A stretch of 64,000 nucleotides of DNA from an uncultured Flavobacteriaceae bacterium (lineage in GTDB: Bacteria; Bacteroidota; Bacteroidia; Flavobacteriales; Flavobacteriaceae). The notes under the pieces were generated by a model. It searched no databases and was not told the DNA's origin. It saw only the letters and a list, made by a program, of their open reading frames with translations. Shown one piece after another: positions 29,822 through 39,255 of the stretch. A program made the translations under genes and the position numbers. The DNA lies in contig CANLUH010000013.1 of the NCBI GenBank assembly GCA_947494205.1, forward strand, positions 1-64,000. The letters run 5' to 3'. Each line of letters starts with the position of its first letter. Position 1 is the stretch's first letter.

Positions 29822-29912
29822 TATATTTGATTTATCGCTAATGAAAGTTAGCGGTAATTTTTCTTTTTCATAGCAATTTTTTCCCATCCTTGGTTTACTA
29901 AGGGTGGGTTTT
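29822..29912 (+). other. Candidate small RNA: -7 box followed by two hairpins
   Basis: TATATTTG at 29822-29829 matches a -7 box (a TTTG lies 22 bases upstream). A hairpin (29832-29841 with 29848-29857) followed by a T-rich tract comes at once, then a second hairpin (CCCATCCTT with AAGGGTGGG, ending near 29908) followed by TTTT. No reading frame is present. The alternative is that these are only extra terminators behind dnaJ. Confidence 0.3.
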
Positions 29913-29966
29913 GTATTTTAAGACATTAATGTTAAAAATAAATGCAAACCAACAAAGCACTCCACC

Positions 29967-30133
29967 ATTATGCCATTTCTTCTTTAAAATAACCGTAATA
30001 AAACACTTTTTTTCCTTTCTACTTCAACATAAAAATAAACCATAACCATTGCTATGCTTTATTTTTCTATTTTGTATAAAGGAAAAAAATATCATTTTCT
30101 TTTACAGTAGTTTTAAATGAGAAATGGCATTAC
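29967..30133. repeat. Long near-palindrome (about 167 bp), MITE-like or large RNA hairpin
   Basis: The left half (29967 to about 30045) and the reverse complement of the right half (about 30055 to 30133) align along their whole length with small gaps. The best blocks are ATGCCATTTCT, TTTAAAA, TTTTTTTCCTTT and AAAAATAAA. The centre is near 30050. It has no reading frame and lies in the gap between dnaJ and the ABC exporter operon. Confidence 0.75.
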
Positions 30134-30219
30134 ATTTTTTATATTTACAGCGATGTTATGAAGATATCATTTCGCCCGTAAAACGTATAGTAAAACGGGA
30201 TTAATTTTAATGGCAAACT

Positions 30220-31146
30220 ATGAGTAATCTATTAGAAACACATTCGGTTTCTAAAAAATTCGGAGATTTTACAGCACTTAACAATGCATCTATAACTGTA
30301 CCAGAAGGAAGTATCTTTGGACTATTAGGACCCAATGGGGCAGGAAAAACAACCTTAATTCGTATAATAAACCAAATAACTATGCCAGATACTGGGCATG
30401 TATTGTTAGACGGTCAACCATTACAACCACATCATATAAAAGATATAGGCTACCTGCCAGAGGAAAGAGGGTTGTATAAATCTATGAAGGTAGGAGAGCA
30501 AGCTTTATATTTAGCACAATTAAAAGGCATGCAAAAAGCAGAAGCAAAAAAACGTTTGCTACAGTGGTTTGAGCGTTTAGAGATAGGAGATTGGTGGAAT
30601 AAAAAAATACAAGAGTTGTCTAAAGGGATGGCCCAAAAGATACAGTTTGTAGTTACCGTTTTACATGAACCAAAATTACTTATTTTCGATGAGCCCTTTT
30701 CTGGTTTCGATCCTATTAATGCCAACATCATTAAAGATGAAATATTAAGGTTAAAAAATGAAGGCGCTACTGTTATTTTTTCAACTCATAGAATGGAATC
30801 TGTAGAAGAGTTATGCGACCATATTGCATTAATTAATAAATCTAATAAAATATTGGAAGGCAAATTAACCGACATAAAAAGGCAATACAAAACAAATACT
30901 TACGAGGTAGGGTTAAATGCTAATAATCATAACATAGTAGAACAGGCTTTAGCAGATAAATTCTCTATATCTAAAGCACATTTTAAAACCATAGGAGACG
31001 AGCTAAAGTTAAATATAAAATTATCTAAAGAAGAGTCTGCTAATAATTTGTTACAATATTTAACAACTCAAGGTCAAGTTTCTCACTTTGTAGAACTAAT
31101 ACCAAGTGCTAACGACATTTTTATTCAAACGATAAAGAATAACTAA
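30220..31146 (+). CDS. ABC transporter ATP-binding protein (NatA-like)
   Basis: ATPase of an ABC-2 type exporter, 308 residues. Walker A GPNGAGKT is at 37-44, the signature LSKGM at 133-137, Walker B LLIFDEP at 153-159 and the switch His190 (STHRM). After the ATPase a C-terminal extension of about 90 residues resembles the DUF4162-like tail of NatA proteins (KTNTYEVGLNAN). It works with the permease that starts 5 bases after its stop. The substrate is unknown. NatAB-type systems are known for sodium or drug export, so this is only a guess. It opens a five-gene operon ending at 35369. Confidence 0.93.
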   Translation: MSNLLETHSVSKKFGDFTALNNASITVPEGSIFGLLGPNGAGKTTLIRIINQITMPDTGHVLLDGQPLQPHHIKDIGYLPEERGLYKSMKVGEQALYLAQLKGMQKAEAKKRLLQWFERLEIGDWWNKKIQELSKGMAQKIQFVVTVLHEPKLLIFDEPFSGFDPINANIIKDEILRLKNEGATVIFSTHRMESVEELCDHIALINKSNKILEGKLTDIKRQYKTNTYEVGLNANNHNIVEQALADKFSISKAHFKTIGDELKLNIKLSKEESANNLLQYLTTQGQVSHFVELIPSANDIFIQTIKNN

Positions 31147-31151
31147 TATTT

Positions 31152-32465
31152 ATGAATCATTTACCTCTCATAATAAAACGAGAATATTTTACAAAAGTTA
31201 GAAATAAGTCGTTTATAATCATGACATTTTTAAGCCCATTAATCATGATAGGGCTTGTCCTTTTAGTAGCATACCTTTCTCAAATAAATAATAATGATGT
31301 CAAAACCATTTCTATTTTAGATGAATCAGGTTTGGTAAAAGGATTTTTTGAAGATTCTGAAACTAAAAAGTATCATATATTAGATAACGTAACATTAGAG
31401 AATGCAAAGACAATTTCGGCAGAGAAGGAATATTACGGGCTGTTACATATCGAGCAATTTTCAGATTTAGAAAGCCTTTCAAAGCATATTAGTTTTTATT
31501 CAGAAGAAAGCCCTTCACAATCATTAATATCAAGTTTAGAATCTACAATAGCAAAAGAGTTAACTAATATAAAAATGAAGAGAGATAATATCGACCTTCA
31601 GAAAATAGAAAACTCAAAAATTACAGTAACAGTTAATCAAGAAAACTTTAATGGAGAGAAGACATCTAAAGTAGATGGTTATACTAAAATAGCTATTGGT
31701 GTTGCTACGGGATATTTACTGTTTATGTTTATTATAATTTACGGAAACATGATTATGCGTTCTGTAATAGAAGAAAAAACCAGCAGGATAATAGAAGTTA
31801 TAATATCTTCGGTAAAACCAGTACAATTGATGCTGGGAAAAATAATTGGTACCTCTTTAGCAGGTGTAACACAATTTACTATATGGGTTATAGTAGGAGG
31901 TGCTTTAATGTTTATTTTGCCTTTAGTTTTAGGGATAGATATGTCGCAAATGCAAACGCCACAACAGCAGATGGTAGAACAAGCTATGGCGGGACAAAAC
32001 GGAAGTATAGAAGTTCAAGATATTTTACTAGCAATACAAAGTTTACCATTAGTTAATTTAATAATTGCATTTTTATTATTTTTTATAAGTGGTTACTTAT
32101 TATATAGTTCATTGTATGCAGCAATAGGGGCAGCAGTAGATAATGAAACAGATACGCAACAATTTATGATGCCAATAATAATGCCTTTAATTCTAGCGGT
32201 GTATGTTGGCGGTTTTACAGTAATAGAGGATCCTCATGGTACTGTGTCTACTATATTTTCATTTATACCATTTACATCTCCTGTAGTTATGCTTATGCGT
32301 ATTCCGTTTGGAGTTCCTATTTGGCAACAAATAGTATCATTATTAATATTAATAGGTACATTTACATTTACAGTTTGGTTTGCTGCTAAAATTTACAGAG
32401 TAGGTATATTAATGTACGGTAAAAAACCAAGTTATAAAGAACTTATAAAATGGATTAAATATTAA
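31152..32465 (+). CDS. ABC-2 type transporter permease (NatB-like)
   Basis: A 437-residue membrane protein. One helix near the N-terminus (about residues 21-43, IIMTFLSPLIMIGLVLLVAYL) is followed by an extracytoplasmic domain (about 45-175) and a block of five or more helices (from about 180), with the EEKTSRIIEVIISSVKPVQLMLGKIIG segment that is typical of NatB/ABC-2 permeases. It partners with the ATPase just upstream. A large loop inside the helix block (MSQMQTPQQQMVEQAMAGQ) is Gln/Met-rich. The next gene starts one base after the stop. Confidence 0.92.
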   Translation: MNHLPLIIKREYFTKVRNKSFIIMTFLSPLIMIGLVLLVAYLSQINNNDVKTISILDESGLVKGFFEDSETKKYHILDNVTLENAKTISAEKEYYGLLHIEQFSDLESLSKHISFYSEESPSQSLISSLESTIAKELTNIKMKRDNIDLQKIENSKITVTVNQENFNGEKTSKVDGYTKIAIGVATGYLLFMFIIIYGNMIMRSVIEEKTSRIIEVIISSVKPVQLMLGKIIGTSLAGVTQFTIWVIVGGALMFILPLVLGIDMSQMQTPQQQMVEQAMAGQNGSIEVQDILLAIQSLPLVNLIIAFLLFFISGYLLYSSLYAAIGAAVDNETDTQQFMMPIIMPLILAVYVGGFTVIEDPHGTVSTIFSFIPFTSPVVMLMRIPFGVPIWQQIVSLLILIGTFTFTVWFAAKIYRVGILMYGKKPSYKELIKWIKY

Positions 32466-32466
32466 T

Positions 32467-33306
32467 ATGTTAGAAAAAATAGAACATTTTTTATCGCAGA
32501 TTCTATATACAAATAAAGATCACGGTGTGTCTATAACTGTCGGCGGGATTTTATTGTTTTTAGTGATATTACTAATTACACATTTTACATTACGATTTGT
32601 AAGAAAAATAGCGGGGCGACGTTTAGATGCCGATGGTAGAAATCGATTTAAAACAATTTTTACGTTTTTAAAGTATATTATATTCTCTATTATCATTATT
32701 ACTAGTCTAGATGCTTCGGGTGTAAAAATAACGGCATTATTAGCCGCTTCTACAGCTCTATTTGTTGGTCTTGGTTTGGGGATGCAGAAACTATTTCAAG
32801 ATATTATATCGGGGATATTCATTTTAGTAGATAAAACTATTACGGTAAATGATATTATTGAAATAGATAAAAAAATAGGAAAAGTTACACAGGTAAGTTT
32901 AAGAACAACCAAAGCAATTACTAATGACGACAAAATATTAATTATCCCTAATCATAAGTTTTTAAACGAAATACTATATAACTGGACACAAAATAATGAA
33001 GTTACAAGAGAATATATAGACGTTGGTGTTGCTTACGGCACAGATATTGTTTTAGTAAAAGCATTATTATTAGGTATAACGTTACAAGAAGACCGTATTT
33101 TAAGTAAACCAGAACCTAACGTGTTTTTCCAAGATTTTGGTGATAGCGCATTACAATTTAGATTACATTTTTACGTTAAAGATAGTTTTCATGTCCCTTT
33201 ATTAAAAAGTGATTTGCGATACCGAATTTATGAAGTTTTTAATGAGAATAATATAAATATACCGTTTCCACAACGCGATATTCATATTGTATCTAATCCA
33301 GAATAA
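32467..33306 (+). CDS. MscS-family mechanosensitive channel
   Basis: A 279-residue small-conductance channel protein. Three membrane helices are visible (about residues 22-42, 62-82 and 88-108). The third is the Gly/Ala-rich pore helix (LLAASTALFVGLGLGMQKLFQDIISGIFILVDK), the family mark. The cytoplasmic beta domain (VNDIIEIDKKIGKVTQVSLRTT, PNHKFLNEIL) and an alpha/beta domain (REYIDVGVAYGTD, FPQRDIHIV end) follow. It protects the cell from hypo-osmotic shock or senses tension. It is third in the operon with the ABC exporter, so an envelope stress role for the whole unit is plausible. Confidence 0.93.
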   Translation: MLEKIEHFLSQILYTNKDHGVSITVGGILLFLVILLITHFTLRFVRKIAGRRLDADGRNRFKTIFTFLKYIIFSIIIITSLDASGVKITALLAASTALFVGLGLGMQKLFQDIISGIFILVDKTITVNDIIEIDKKIGKVTQVSLRTTKAITNDDKILIIPNHKFLNEILYNWTQNNEVTREYIDVGVAYGTDIVLVKALLLGITLQEDRILSKPEPNVFFQDFGDSALQFRLHFYVKDSFHVPLLKSDLRYRIYEVFNENNINIPFPQRDIHIVSNPE

Positions 33307-33312
33307 TAGTCT

Positions 33313-34206
33313 ATGACAAATAATGCCAAAATGATTTTAAAGTTAAGTGCTTCAATAGTGTTCTGCCTTATAATGCATACTATACAAGCACAATTAACTG
33401 ATTTGGCAAGGTTAGAGTATTCTTTTATTCCGAAAAGTGATTCCGAAGACGAGTATACAAGATTTAGAGGGAGTTTTAATATACCGTTACAAACCTCGGA
33501 GGATTGTTATTTTATTATAGGGGCAGAGTACAACCGAATTATACTAGAGCTAGAGGATAATTACCCTTTTAGTACAGATGGTTTAAGACGTGTTCATGTG
33601 GCCGATTTAAACTTAGCTTATACATTTAAAACAAATGAAAATTGGAGATTAGGACTCCGTTTCTCTCCTAGAATAGCTTCAACACTTACAGGTCGGCTAA
33701 GTATGGATGATGTGTTTTTAAATGGAGGTATTTTTGCTATTAACGACAAACGAAAAGACGAAACACTTAAAAGACCTTATCGTTTAATTTTAGGACTTAC
33801 CTATAACAGTACGACAGGTTTACCATTTCCTTTACCATTTATAAGTTATTTTAGGCAGATTAATGAAAAATGGTCTTTTAACTTAGGAATACCAAAAATG
33901 AATTTAAAATATTACCTAAATGAAAAACATAGTATACAAAGTTTTTTTTCTATAGATGGGTACTATGCAAACATTCACGATAGAATTAATATAGACGGAA
34001 ACCAAGCGCATCATGTTTCTTTATCTGCAATAGTAGGTGGATTAGGGTACGAATATAAGTTTACCAAGCATTTAGTAGCTTACGCATACACAGGGTATAC
34101 TTTACGATTAACTAACACTATAAGAGACAATAATCGTGATAAATTATTTAACTTAGGCAACGTAAATGCCTTTTATTTAAGAACAGGACTAAAATTTAAA
34201 ATATAA
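33313..34206 (+). CDS. DUF6268-like outer-membrane beta-barrel protein
   Basis: A protein of 297 residues with a signal peptide (cut after IQAQ, about residue 27). The mature protein has the alternating strand and turn pattern of an outer-membrane barrel (FRGSFNIPLQTSEDCYFIIGAEYN, LRFSPRIASTL) and ends in YLRTGLKFKI with an aromatic strand. DUF6268 is recalled for this operon context and is not certain. The stop codon overlaps the next start by one base (TAATG at 34204-34208), so it is translationally linked to the response regulator. Confidence 0.75.
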   Translation: MTNNAKMILKLSASIVFCLIMHTIQAQLTDLARLEYSFIPKSDSEDEYTRFRGSFNIPLQTSEDCYFIIGAEYNRIILELEDNYPFSTDGLRRVHVADLNLAYTFKTNENWRLGLRFSPRIASTLTGRLSMDDVFLNGGIFAINDKRKDETLKRPYRLILGLTYNSTTGLPFPLPFISYFRQINEKWSFNLGIPKMNLKYYLNEKHSIQSFFSIDGYYANIHDRINIDGNQAHHVSLSAIVGGLGYEYKFTKHLVAYAYTGYTLRLTNTIRDNNRDKLFNLGNVNAFYLRTGLKFKI

Positions 34207-35369
34207 TGCCAAAAATACTAGTAATAGAAGACGAAGCGGCTATAAGAAGAGTATTAGTAAAAATACTTTCTGAAGAGAACGATAAATATGAAGTTGATCA
34301 AGCCGAAGATGGCCTAGCTGGCGTAGATAAAATAAAAAAAGAAGATTTCGATTTAATACTTTGCGATATTAAAATGCCAAAAATGGATGGTGTTGAGGTA
34401 TTAGAAGCAGTGAAGAAAATAAAACCTGAAATTCCAATTGTTATGATCTCTGGTCACGGAGATTTGGATACAGCTGTAAATACAATGCGATTAGGTGCTT
34501 TCGATTATATTTCTAAACCGCCAGATTTAAACCGATTATTAAATACTGTACGTAACGCCTTAGACCGAAAAGAATTAGTAGTAGAAAATAAAATACTAAA
34601 GAAAAAGGTTAGTAAAAAGTACGAAATGATTGGTGATAGCGATGCTATTTCTCAAATTAAAGATATAATAGATAAAGTTGCACCAACTGATGCTAGAGTA
34701 TTAATTACTGGGCCAAATGGAACAGGAAAGGAGTTAGTAGCACATTGGTTACACGAAAAAAGTGCGCGATCTAAAGGGACTATGATAGAGGTAAACTGTG
34801 CAGCAATACCAAGTGAGCTAATAGAAAGTGAATTGTTTGGTCATGTAAAAGGCGCCTTTACAAGTGCCGCAAAAGATAGAGCAGGTAAATTTGAAGCAGC
34901 TAACGGTGGAACTATTTTTTTAGATGAAATAGGAGATATGAGTCTGTCTGCACAAGCTAAAGTATTAAGAGCATTACAAGAAAGTAGAATACAACGTGTA
35001 GGAAGCGATAAAGATATTAAAGTAGATGTACGTGTTGTAGCAGCAACAAATAAAGATTTAAAAAAGGAAATAGCAGATGGTAAGTTTAGGGAAGATTTAT
35101 ACCACAGGCTAGCTGTTATTTTAGTAAAAGTTCCAGCACTTAATGATAGAAGAGAAGATATTCCATTATTAGTAAAACATTTCGCTAAAAAAATAGCAGG
35201 AGAGCAAGGGACAGTAGAAAAGTCGTTTTCAAATAAGGCAATTAAATTACTGCAAGAGTATGACTGGACAGGGAACATTAGAGAACTCCGCAACGTTATA
35301 GAGCGTTTAATTATATTAGGTGGAAGTGAAGTAAGTGAAGAAGATGTGAAATTATTTGCTTCAAAATAG
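34206..35369 (+). CDS. Sigma-54-type response regulator without DNA-binding domain
   Basis: The 387-residue protein has a receiver domain (phosphoacceptor Asp54, with DE at 9-10 and Lys104 in SKPPDL) and an AAA+ domain: Walker A GPNGTGKE (169-176), Walker B GGTIFLDEIG (234-243) and the arginine region EDLYHRL. The loop that contacts sigma-54 reads GAFTSA (216-221) instead of GAFTGA. The chain ends soon after the AAA+ domain (ELRNVIERLIILGG...FASK), with no Fis-type HTH, which NtrC-like proteins normally have. It could act from solution or regulate something else (inference). It is the last gene of the operon, and no histidine kinase gene is adjacent. Confidence 0.92.
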   Translation: MPKILVIEDEAAIRRVLVKILSEENDKYEVDQAEDGLAGVDKIKKEDFDLILCDIKMPKMDGVEVLEAVKKIKPEIPIVMISGHGDLDTAVNTMRLGAFDYISKPPDLNRLLNTVRNALDRKELVVENKILKKKVSKKYEMIGDSDAISQIKDIIDKVAPTDARVLITGPNGTGKELVAHWLHEKSARSKGTMIEVNCAAIPSELIESELFGHVKGAFTSAAKDRAGKFEAANGGTIFLDEIGDMSLSAQAKVLRALQESRIQRVGSDKDIKVDVRVVAATNKDLKKEIADGKFREDLYHRLAVILVKVPALNDRREDIPLLVKHFAKKIAGEQGTVEKSFSNKAIKLLQEYDWTGNIRELRNVIERLIILGGSEVSEEDVKLFASK

Positions 35370-35395
35370 TAATACTAAAAATAAATTATTTTAAT

Positions 35396-35434
35396 AAAGC
35401 TTCAGTAATTACAAAATTATTGAAGCTTTTTTTA
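35396..35434. terminator. Shared terminator of convergent genes
   Basis: AAAGCTTCA (from 35397) pairs with TGAAGCTTT (to about 35429), followed by T. It overlaps the stop codon of the minus-strand gene 35432-36643. Confidence 0.75.
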
Positions 35435-36643
35435 TAGTTTAAACTTAATAGCAATACCCGTTTGTAAATCAGGATTGTTATTCACTGTAAAATCTTGTTG
35501 TATATAAAAAGATGTCTGTACTTTTCTAGTAAAGGAATACACTAATGTCCAATAGTCATTATTTTTATATAGGTGTCTTGTACCATGCTGCCAAGAGTTA
35601 AATGCATCTTCATCTCTTACATGTATAGCATAATTAGCTTCATCCTTTTTATTTAAGCTTGTTTGTAAATAAAAACTAATAGTAAAAGAGTGCGTGGTAT
35701 TACCTTTAGAAACAAAATTATATTCAATATCACTTTCTAAACTGCCAATAAAATTATTAGTACCAAAATCTATATTGTCAGGTTTTAAATCTACTATATT
35801 CTTTCTAATTCCGTTAATTCCAAAACCAAATAGCATGAAGTTGCGGGTGTTAAAATCTAGTTGTTTTACAGCTGCAAAAGAAAACCCTAAATCTAAAGAG
35901 GTATTATATCGCGATAAATTTGTTCCTAAATGCGCTCCAAAATTTAGATAAATCTGTTTAGAATTTAAAAATTTAGGGTAATAATAATAGTGTGTTTCTA
36001 TCCCACCAAAGGCAAAATCGCCACTTTTTAAATCTAAACGATTACCATTTCTGTCTATATACTTAATTCGCGCTTTGTTGTACCCAAAGACTTCTCTATC
36101 GAAAGGGTCGCTACCACCAGCAATATTATCATGGAAGAACTCAATAAATTTATCGTTAGTAAAAGAAGAGAACGGAAAAAAACCGCTGGTTAATAAAAAA
36201 GCCCGAAAACCTATTGTCAATTCTTGGTTATGTTTTAATGGTATAGTTAAATTTCCTCTAAAACCTTTAATAACACCATCGGTTTCAATTTCGTAATTAT
36301 CGGCATTTAAGCTGTCTTCATCAAAAAGATATTGTCTCGAAAACCATGGGATAGCTCTAAGCTCGTTCCTTATATTCTCATCGTTTGGAATATAAGTTTT
36401 TACATTTGGTCCCCAAACATTACCACTTTCTATACTAAAATCTAACTCATAGTTACTAGCCGCCTTTTTTTTTAAATTATGATTTAAACGCGATATAAAA
36501 ATACCAAATGGATTAGTAGATAATAGACTAGGTTTAGAAATACCATTTTTTATAGAAGTAGTATCTGTATTTTTAAGTTTCTGAGCAGCAGTGAACTGGC
36601 AAAAAGTTAATGCAAAAAATAAAAAAGATAGTTTATACAACAT
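35432..36643 (-). CDS. Outer-membrane beta-barrel protein, DUF3187-like
   Basis: A 403-residue exported protein with a signal peptide (cut after FTAAQ, about residue 21). The sequence is rich in amphipathic strands ending in TGIAIKFKL. Motifs include NPFGIFISRLNHNL, a long segment with AIPWFSRQYLFDEDS and FRAFLLTSGFFPFSSFTNDKFIEFFHDN, and AFNSWQHGTRHLYKNNDYWTL. This pattern fits DUF3187 barrel proteins (recalled, not checked). The function is unknown. It is transcribed alone, divergent from the PPK2 gene. Confidence 0.7.
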   Translation of the reverse strand: MLYKLSFLFFALTFCQFTAAQKLKNTDTTSIKNGISKPSLLSTNPFGIFISRLNHNLKKKAASNYELDFSIESGNVWGPNVKTYIPNDENIRNELRAIPWFSRQYLFDEDSLNADNYEIETDGVIKGFRGNLTIPLKHNQELTIGFRAFLLTSGFFPFSSFTNDKFIEFFHDNIAGGSDPFDREVFGYNKARIKYIDRNGNRLDLKSGDFAFGGIETHYYYYPKFLNSKQIYLNFGAHLGTNLSRYNTSLDLGFSFAAVKQLDFNTRNFMLFGFGINGIRKNIVDLKPDNIDFGTNNFIGSLESDIEYNFVSKGNTTHSFTISFYLQTSLNKKDEANYAIHVRDEDAFNSWQHGTRHLYKNNDYWTLVYSFTRKVQTSFYIQQDFTVNNNPDLQTGIAIKFKL

Positions 36644-36749
36644 TAAGAGTGTAAGATAATAGCATTTGTAAAACTACGAAAAGATTAACGAAACGTCATA
36701 AAAATGAATTTATAAGAATTTGTATATTTAGCATTATAAGAAAAGGACA

Positions 36750-37628
36750 ATGAAAAAAATAGAAATAAAAGATTTTAAAATAACAACTAGCATAGACATC
36801 TCTAAACAATCTACCGTTTATAATTTAGAAGCAGATGAGGAAACTACAGAGAAAGAACTGAGAAAGGTAAGAAAGAAATTAGGAAAACTTCAAGATACCA
36901 TGTATGCCCACGGAAAGTATGCTGTGTTAGTTTGTTTGCAAGGTATGGATACTTCAGGAAAAGATAGTTTAATAAGAGAAGTCTTTAAAGATTTTAACGC
37001 TAGGGGAGTAGAGGTACAAAGTTTTAAAGTACCAACAGAATTAGAGTTAAAACACGATTACTTATGGAGACATTATTTAAAACTACCAGCAAGAGGTAAA
37101 TTTGGTGTGCATAACCGTACACATTACGAAAATGTATTAGTAACTAGAGTACATCCTAATTATATTTTAGGGGAAAATATTCCAACAGTAACTTCTGTGG
37201 AAGATGTAAATGAAGCCTTTTGGGATAAACGCTTTGAACAAATAAATAATTTTGAAAAACATTTAGCCGATAATGGAACTCTAATATTCAAGTTTTTTAT
37301 GAATTTGTCTAAAGACGAACAAAAAAATAGATTGTTAAGGCGATTAGATAAGAAAGAAAAGAACTGGAAGTTTTCAGCAGGAGATTTAAAAGAACGTAGA
37401 TTATGGGACAAATATCAAGAGTGTTACGAAGACGCTATAAACAGAACGTCTAAAACGCATGCACCATGGTTTAATATTCCTGCAGATGACAAACCTACAG
37501 CACGCTATATAGTTGCTAAAATATTATACGATACTTTAAAAGAGTATACAGACATACAAGAACCAGAATTAGATGACAAAACAAAAGCTAATTTAGAGTT
37601 GTATAAACAAGAGTTAAATAACGAGTAA
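36750..37628 (+). CDS. Polyphosphate kinase 2 family protein
   Basis: A PPK2 enzyme of 292 residues that moves phosphate between polyphosphate and nucleotides. Walker A GMDTSGKD is at 65-72, then the typical FKVPTELELKHDYLWRHYLKLPARGKFGVHNRTHYENVLVTRV region (lid and catalytic Asp/Arg), FFMNLSKDEQKNRLLRRLD and the C-terminal APWFNIPADDKPTARYIVAKIL. A single PPK2 domain of this length is either class I or III. Which nucleotide it uses cannot be decided here. It is followed by an M28 peptidase after 51 bases. Confidence 0.93.
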   Translation: MKKIEIKDFKITTSIDISKQSTVYNLEADEETTEKELRKVRKKLGKLQDTMYAHGKYAVLVCLQGMDTSGKDSLIREVFKDFNARGVEVQSFKVPTELELKHDYLWRHYLKLPARGKFGVHNRTHYENVLVTRVHPNYILGENIPTVTSVEDVNEAFWDKRFEQINNFEKHLADNGTLIFKFFMNLSKDEQKNRLLRRLDKKEKNWKFSAGDLKERRLWDKYQECYEDAINRTSKTHAPWFNIPADDKPTARYIVAKILYDTLKEYTDIQEPELDDKTKANLELYKQELNNE

Positions 37629-37679
37629 TTTGTTATTCCTGCTACAGCAAGAATACATCTTTAATTACATTAAAATATT

Positions 37680-39083
37680 ATGAAAAAACTATTATTACTA
37701 GGGGTAGTGTTATGTTCTGTAGCAATGCATTCTCAAACGGATGAAGAAGCTATAAAGAGTATCTATAAAAATTCCTTAACAAATGGTAAAAGCTACGAAT
37801 GGTTAGACCATTTGTCGAATAAAATAGGAGGACGATTATCTGGATCTTTAGAAGCTGAACGTGCTGTAAAATGGGGGCAAGCAGAATTAGAAAAATTAGG
37901 GTTAGATAAAGTGTGGTTACAACCAGTAATGGTTCCTAAATGGATAAGAGGCGCAAAAGAATATGCTTATTACGAAAATGGTTCTGGAGAAACAACAACA
38001 GTTAATATTTGTGCATTAGGAGGCTCAATTGCTACAAAAACATTAGGTGTAAAAGCTAGTATTATAGAAGTGCAAAATTTCGAAGAACTTAAAGCTTTAG
38101 GCAAAGAAAATATAGAAGGTAAAATAGTATTCTATAATAGACCAATGCAAGAAGATTTAATTTCTACATTTAATGCTTATGGTGGTTGTGTAAATCAACG
38201 ATATGCAGGTGCCATGGAAGCCGGTAAATACGGCGCCGTAGGTGTTATAGTTCGTTCTATGAATTTACGTCTAGACGATTTCCCGCATACAGGAAGTATG
38301 AGCTATGGAGACTTACCAAATGCGCAACGTATACCATCGGCAGCAATAAGTACAAATGATGCTGAGAAATTATCGAGCATGATAAAACTAGATAAGCAAT
38401 TAAAATTTTACTTTAAACAAAACTGTAAACAGTTAGAAGATGTATTATCTTATAATGTTATAGGGGAAATTACTGGAAGTGAATTCCCAAAAGAGTATAT
38501 GATAGTTGGAGGACATTTAGATTCATGGGATTTAGGAGATGGATCACATGATGACGGTGCTGGAGTAGTACAATCTATGGATGTATTGCGATTATTAAAA
38601 GAGTCCGGAATTAAACCAAAAAGAAGTATTCGAGTTGTCTTATTTATGAATGAAGAAAACGGGCTACGAGGTGGTAATAAATATGCTGAAGAAGCTAAAA
38701 AGAATAACGAAAAACATGTTTTCGCATTAGAAAGCGATTCAGGAGGATTTACACCAAGAGGCTTTAGTTTCGATTGTAGCGATGCTAACTTTAATCAAGT
38801 GTTAAGTTGGAAACCGTTGTTTAAACCCTATTTAATTCATTACTTCGAAAAAGGCGGAAGCGGAGCAGATGTTGGTCCGTTAAAAAATGATAGTAACGTT
38901 TTGGCGGGATTACGTCCAGATTCGCAACGTTATTTCGATCATCACCATGCTAGTAACGATACGTTTGATGCTGTTAATAAGCGCGAATTAGAGTTAGGAG
39001 CAGCAACCATGACAGCGTTAGTTTACTTGTTTGATAAATATGGGACAAATCCAATACCTCAAAACAAAGAGCTTAAAGACTAA
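37680..39083 (+). CDS. M28-family zinc peptidase with PA-like insertion
   Basis: A secreted metallopeptidase of 467 residues. Signal peptide 1-18 (cut after MHSQ). A protease-associated-like insert lies at about 115-255 (IIEVQNFEELKALGKENIEGKIVFYNR, then a segment rich in Gly). Zinc ligands of M28 follow: His279 and Asp281 (GGHLDSWDLGDG), Asp291 (HDDGAG), Glu325 and Glu326 (MNEENGLRGG), and a late His cluster (FDHHHASNDTFD). It is an exopeptidase or carboxypeptidase-like enzyme in the periplasm or outside. It follows PPK2 on the same strand but has its own terminator. Confidence 0.92.
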   Translation: MKKLLLLGVVLCSVAMHSQTDEEAIKSIYKNSLTNGKSYEWLDHLSNKIGGRLSGSLEAERAVKWGQAELEKLGLDKVWLQPVMVPKWIRGAKEYAYYENGSGETTTVNICALGGSIATKTLGVKASIIEVQNFEELKALGKENIEGKIVFYNRPMQEDLISTFNAYGGCVNQRYAGAMEAGKYGAVGVIVRSMNLRLDDFPHTGSMSYGDLPNAQRIPSAAISTNDAEKLSSMIKLDKQLKFYFKQNCKQLEDVLSYNVIGEITGSEFPKEYMIVGGHLDSWDLGDGSHDDGAGVVQSMDVLRLLKESGIKPKRSIRVVLFMNEENGLRGGNKYAEEAKKNNEKHVFALESDSGGFTPRGFSFDCSDANFNQVLSWKPLFKPYLIHYFEKGGSGADVGPLKNDSNVLAGLRPDSQRYFDHHHASNDTFDAVNKRELELGAATMTALVYLFDKYGTNPIPQNKELKD

Positions 39084-39105
39084 TATTTATAAAATATAAC
39101 TAACT

Positions 39106-39146
39106 TAAAAAATGGATTTTCATGTAAATGAGAGTCCATTTTTTAG
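39106..39146 (+). terminator. Terminator of the M28 peptidase gene
   Basis: CTTAAAAAATGGA (from 39104) pairs with TCCATTTTTTAG (to 39146), with a long loop, followed by T. Confidence 0.7.
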
Positions 39147-39255
39147 TTTGATTAAATAAGATACGAACTCAAATCAAGTAATAAATTAACCGTATCTTTG
39201 GCAACTAAACAAAGAATGGCGCTAAAAAATAGATTGTCATTTCCAAACAATTTAT

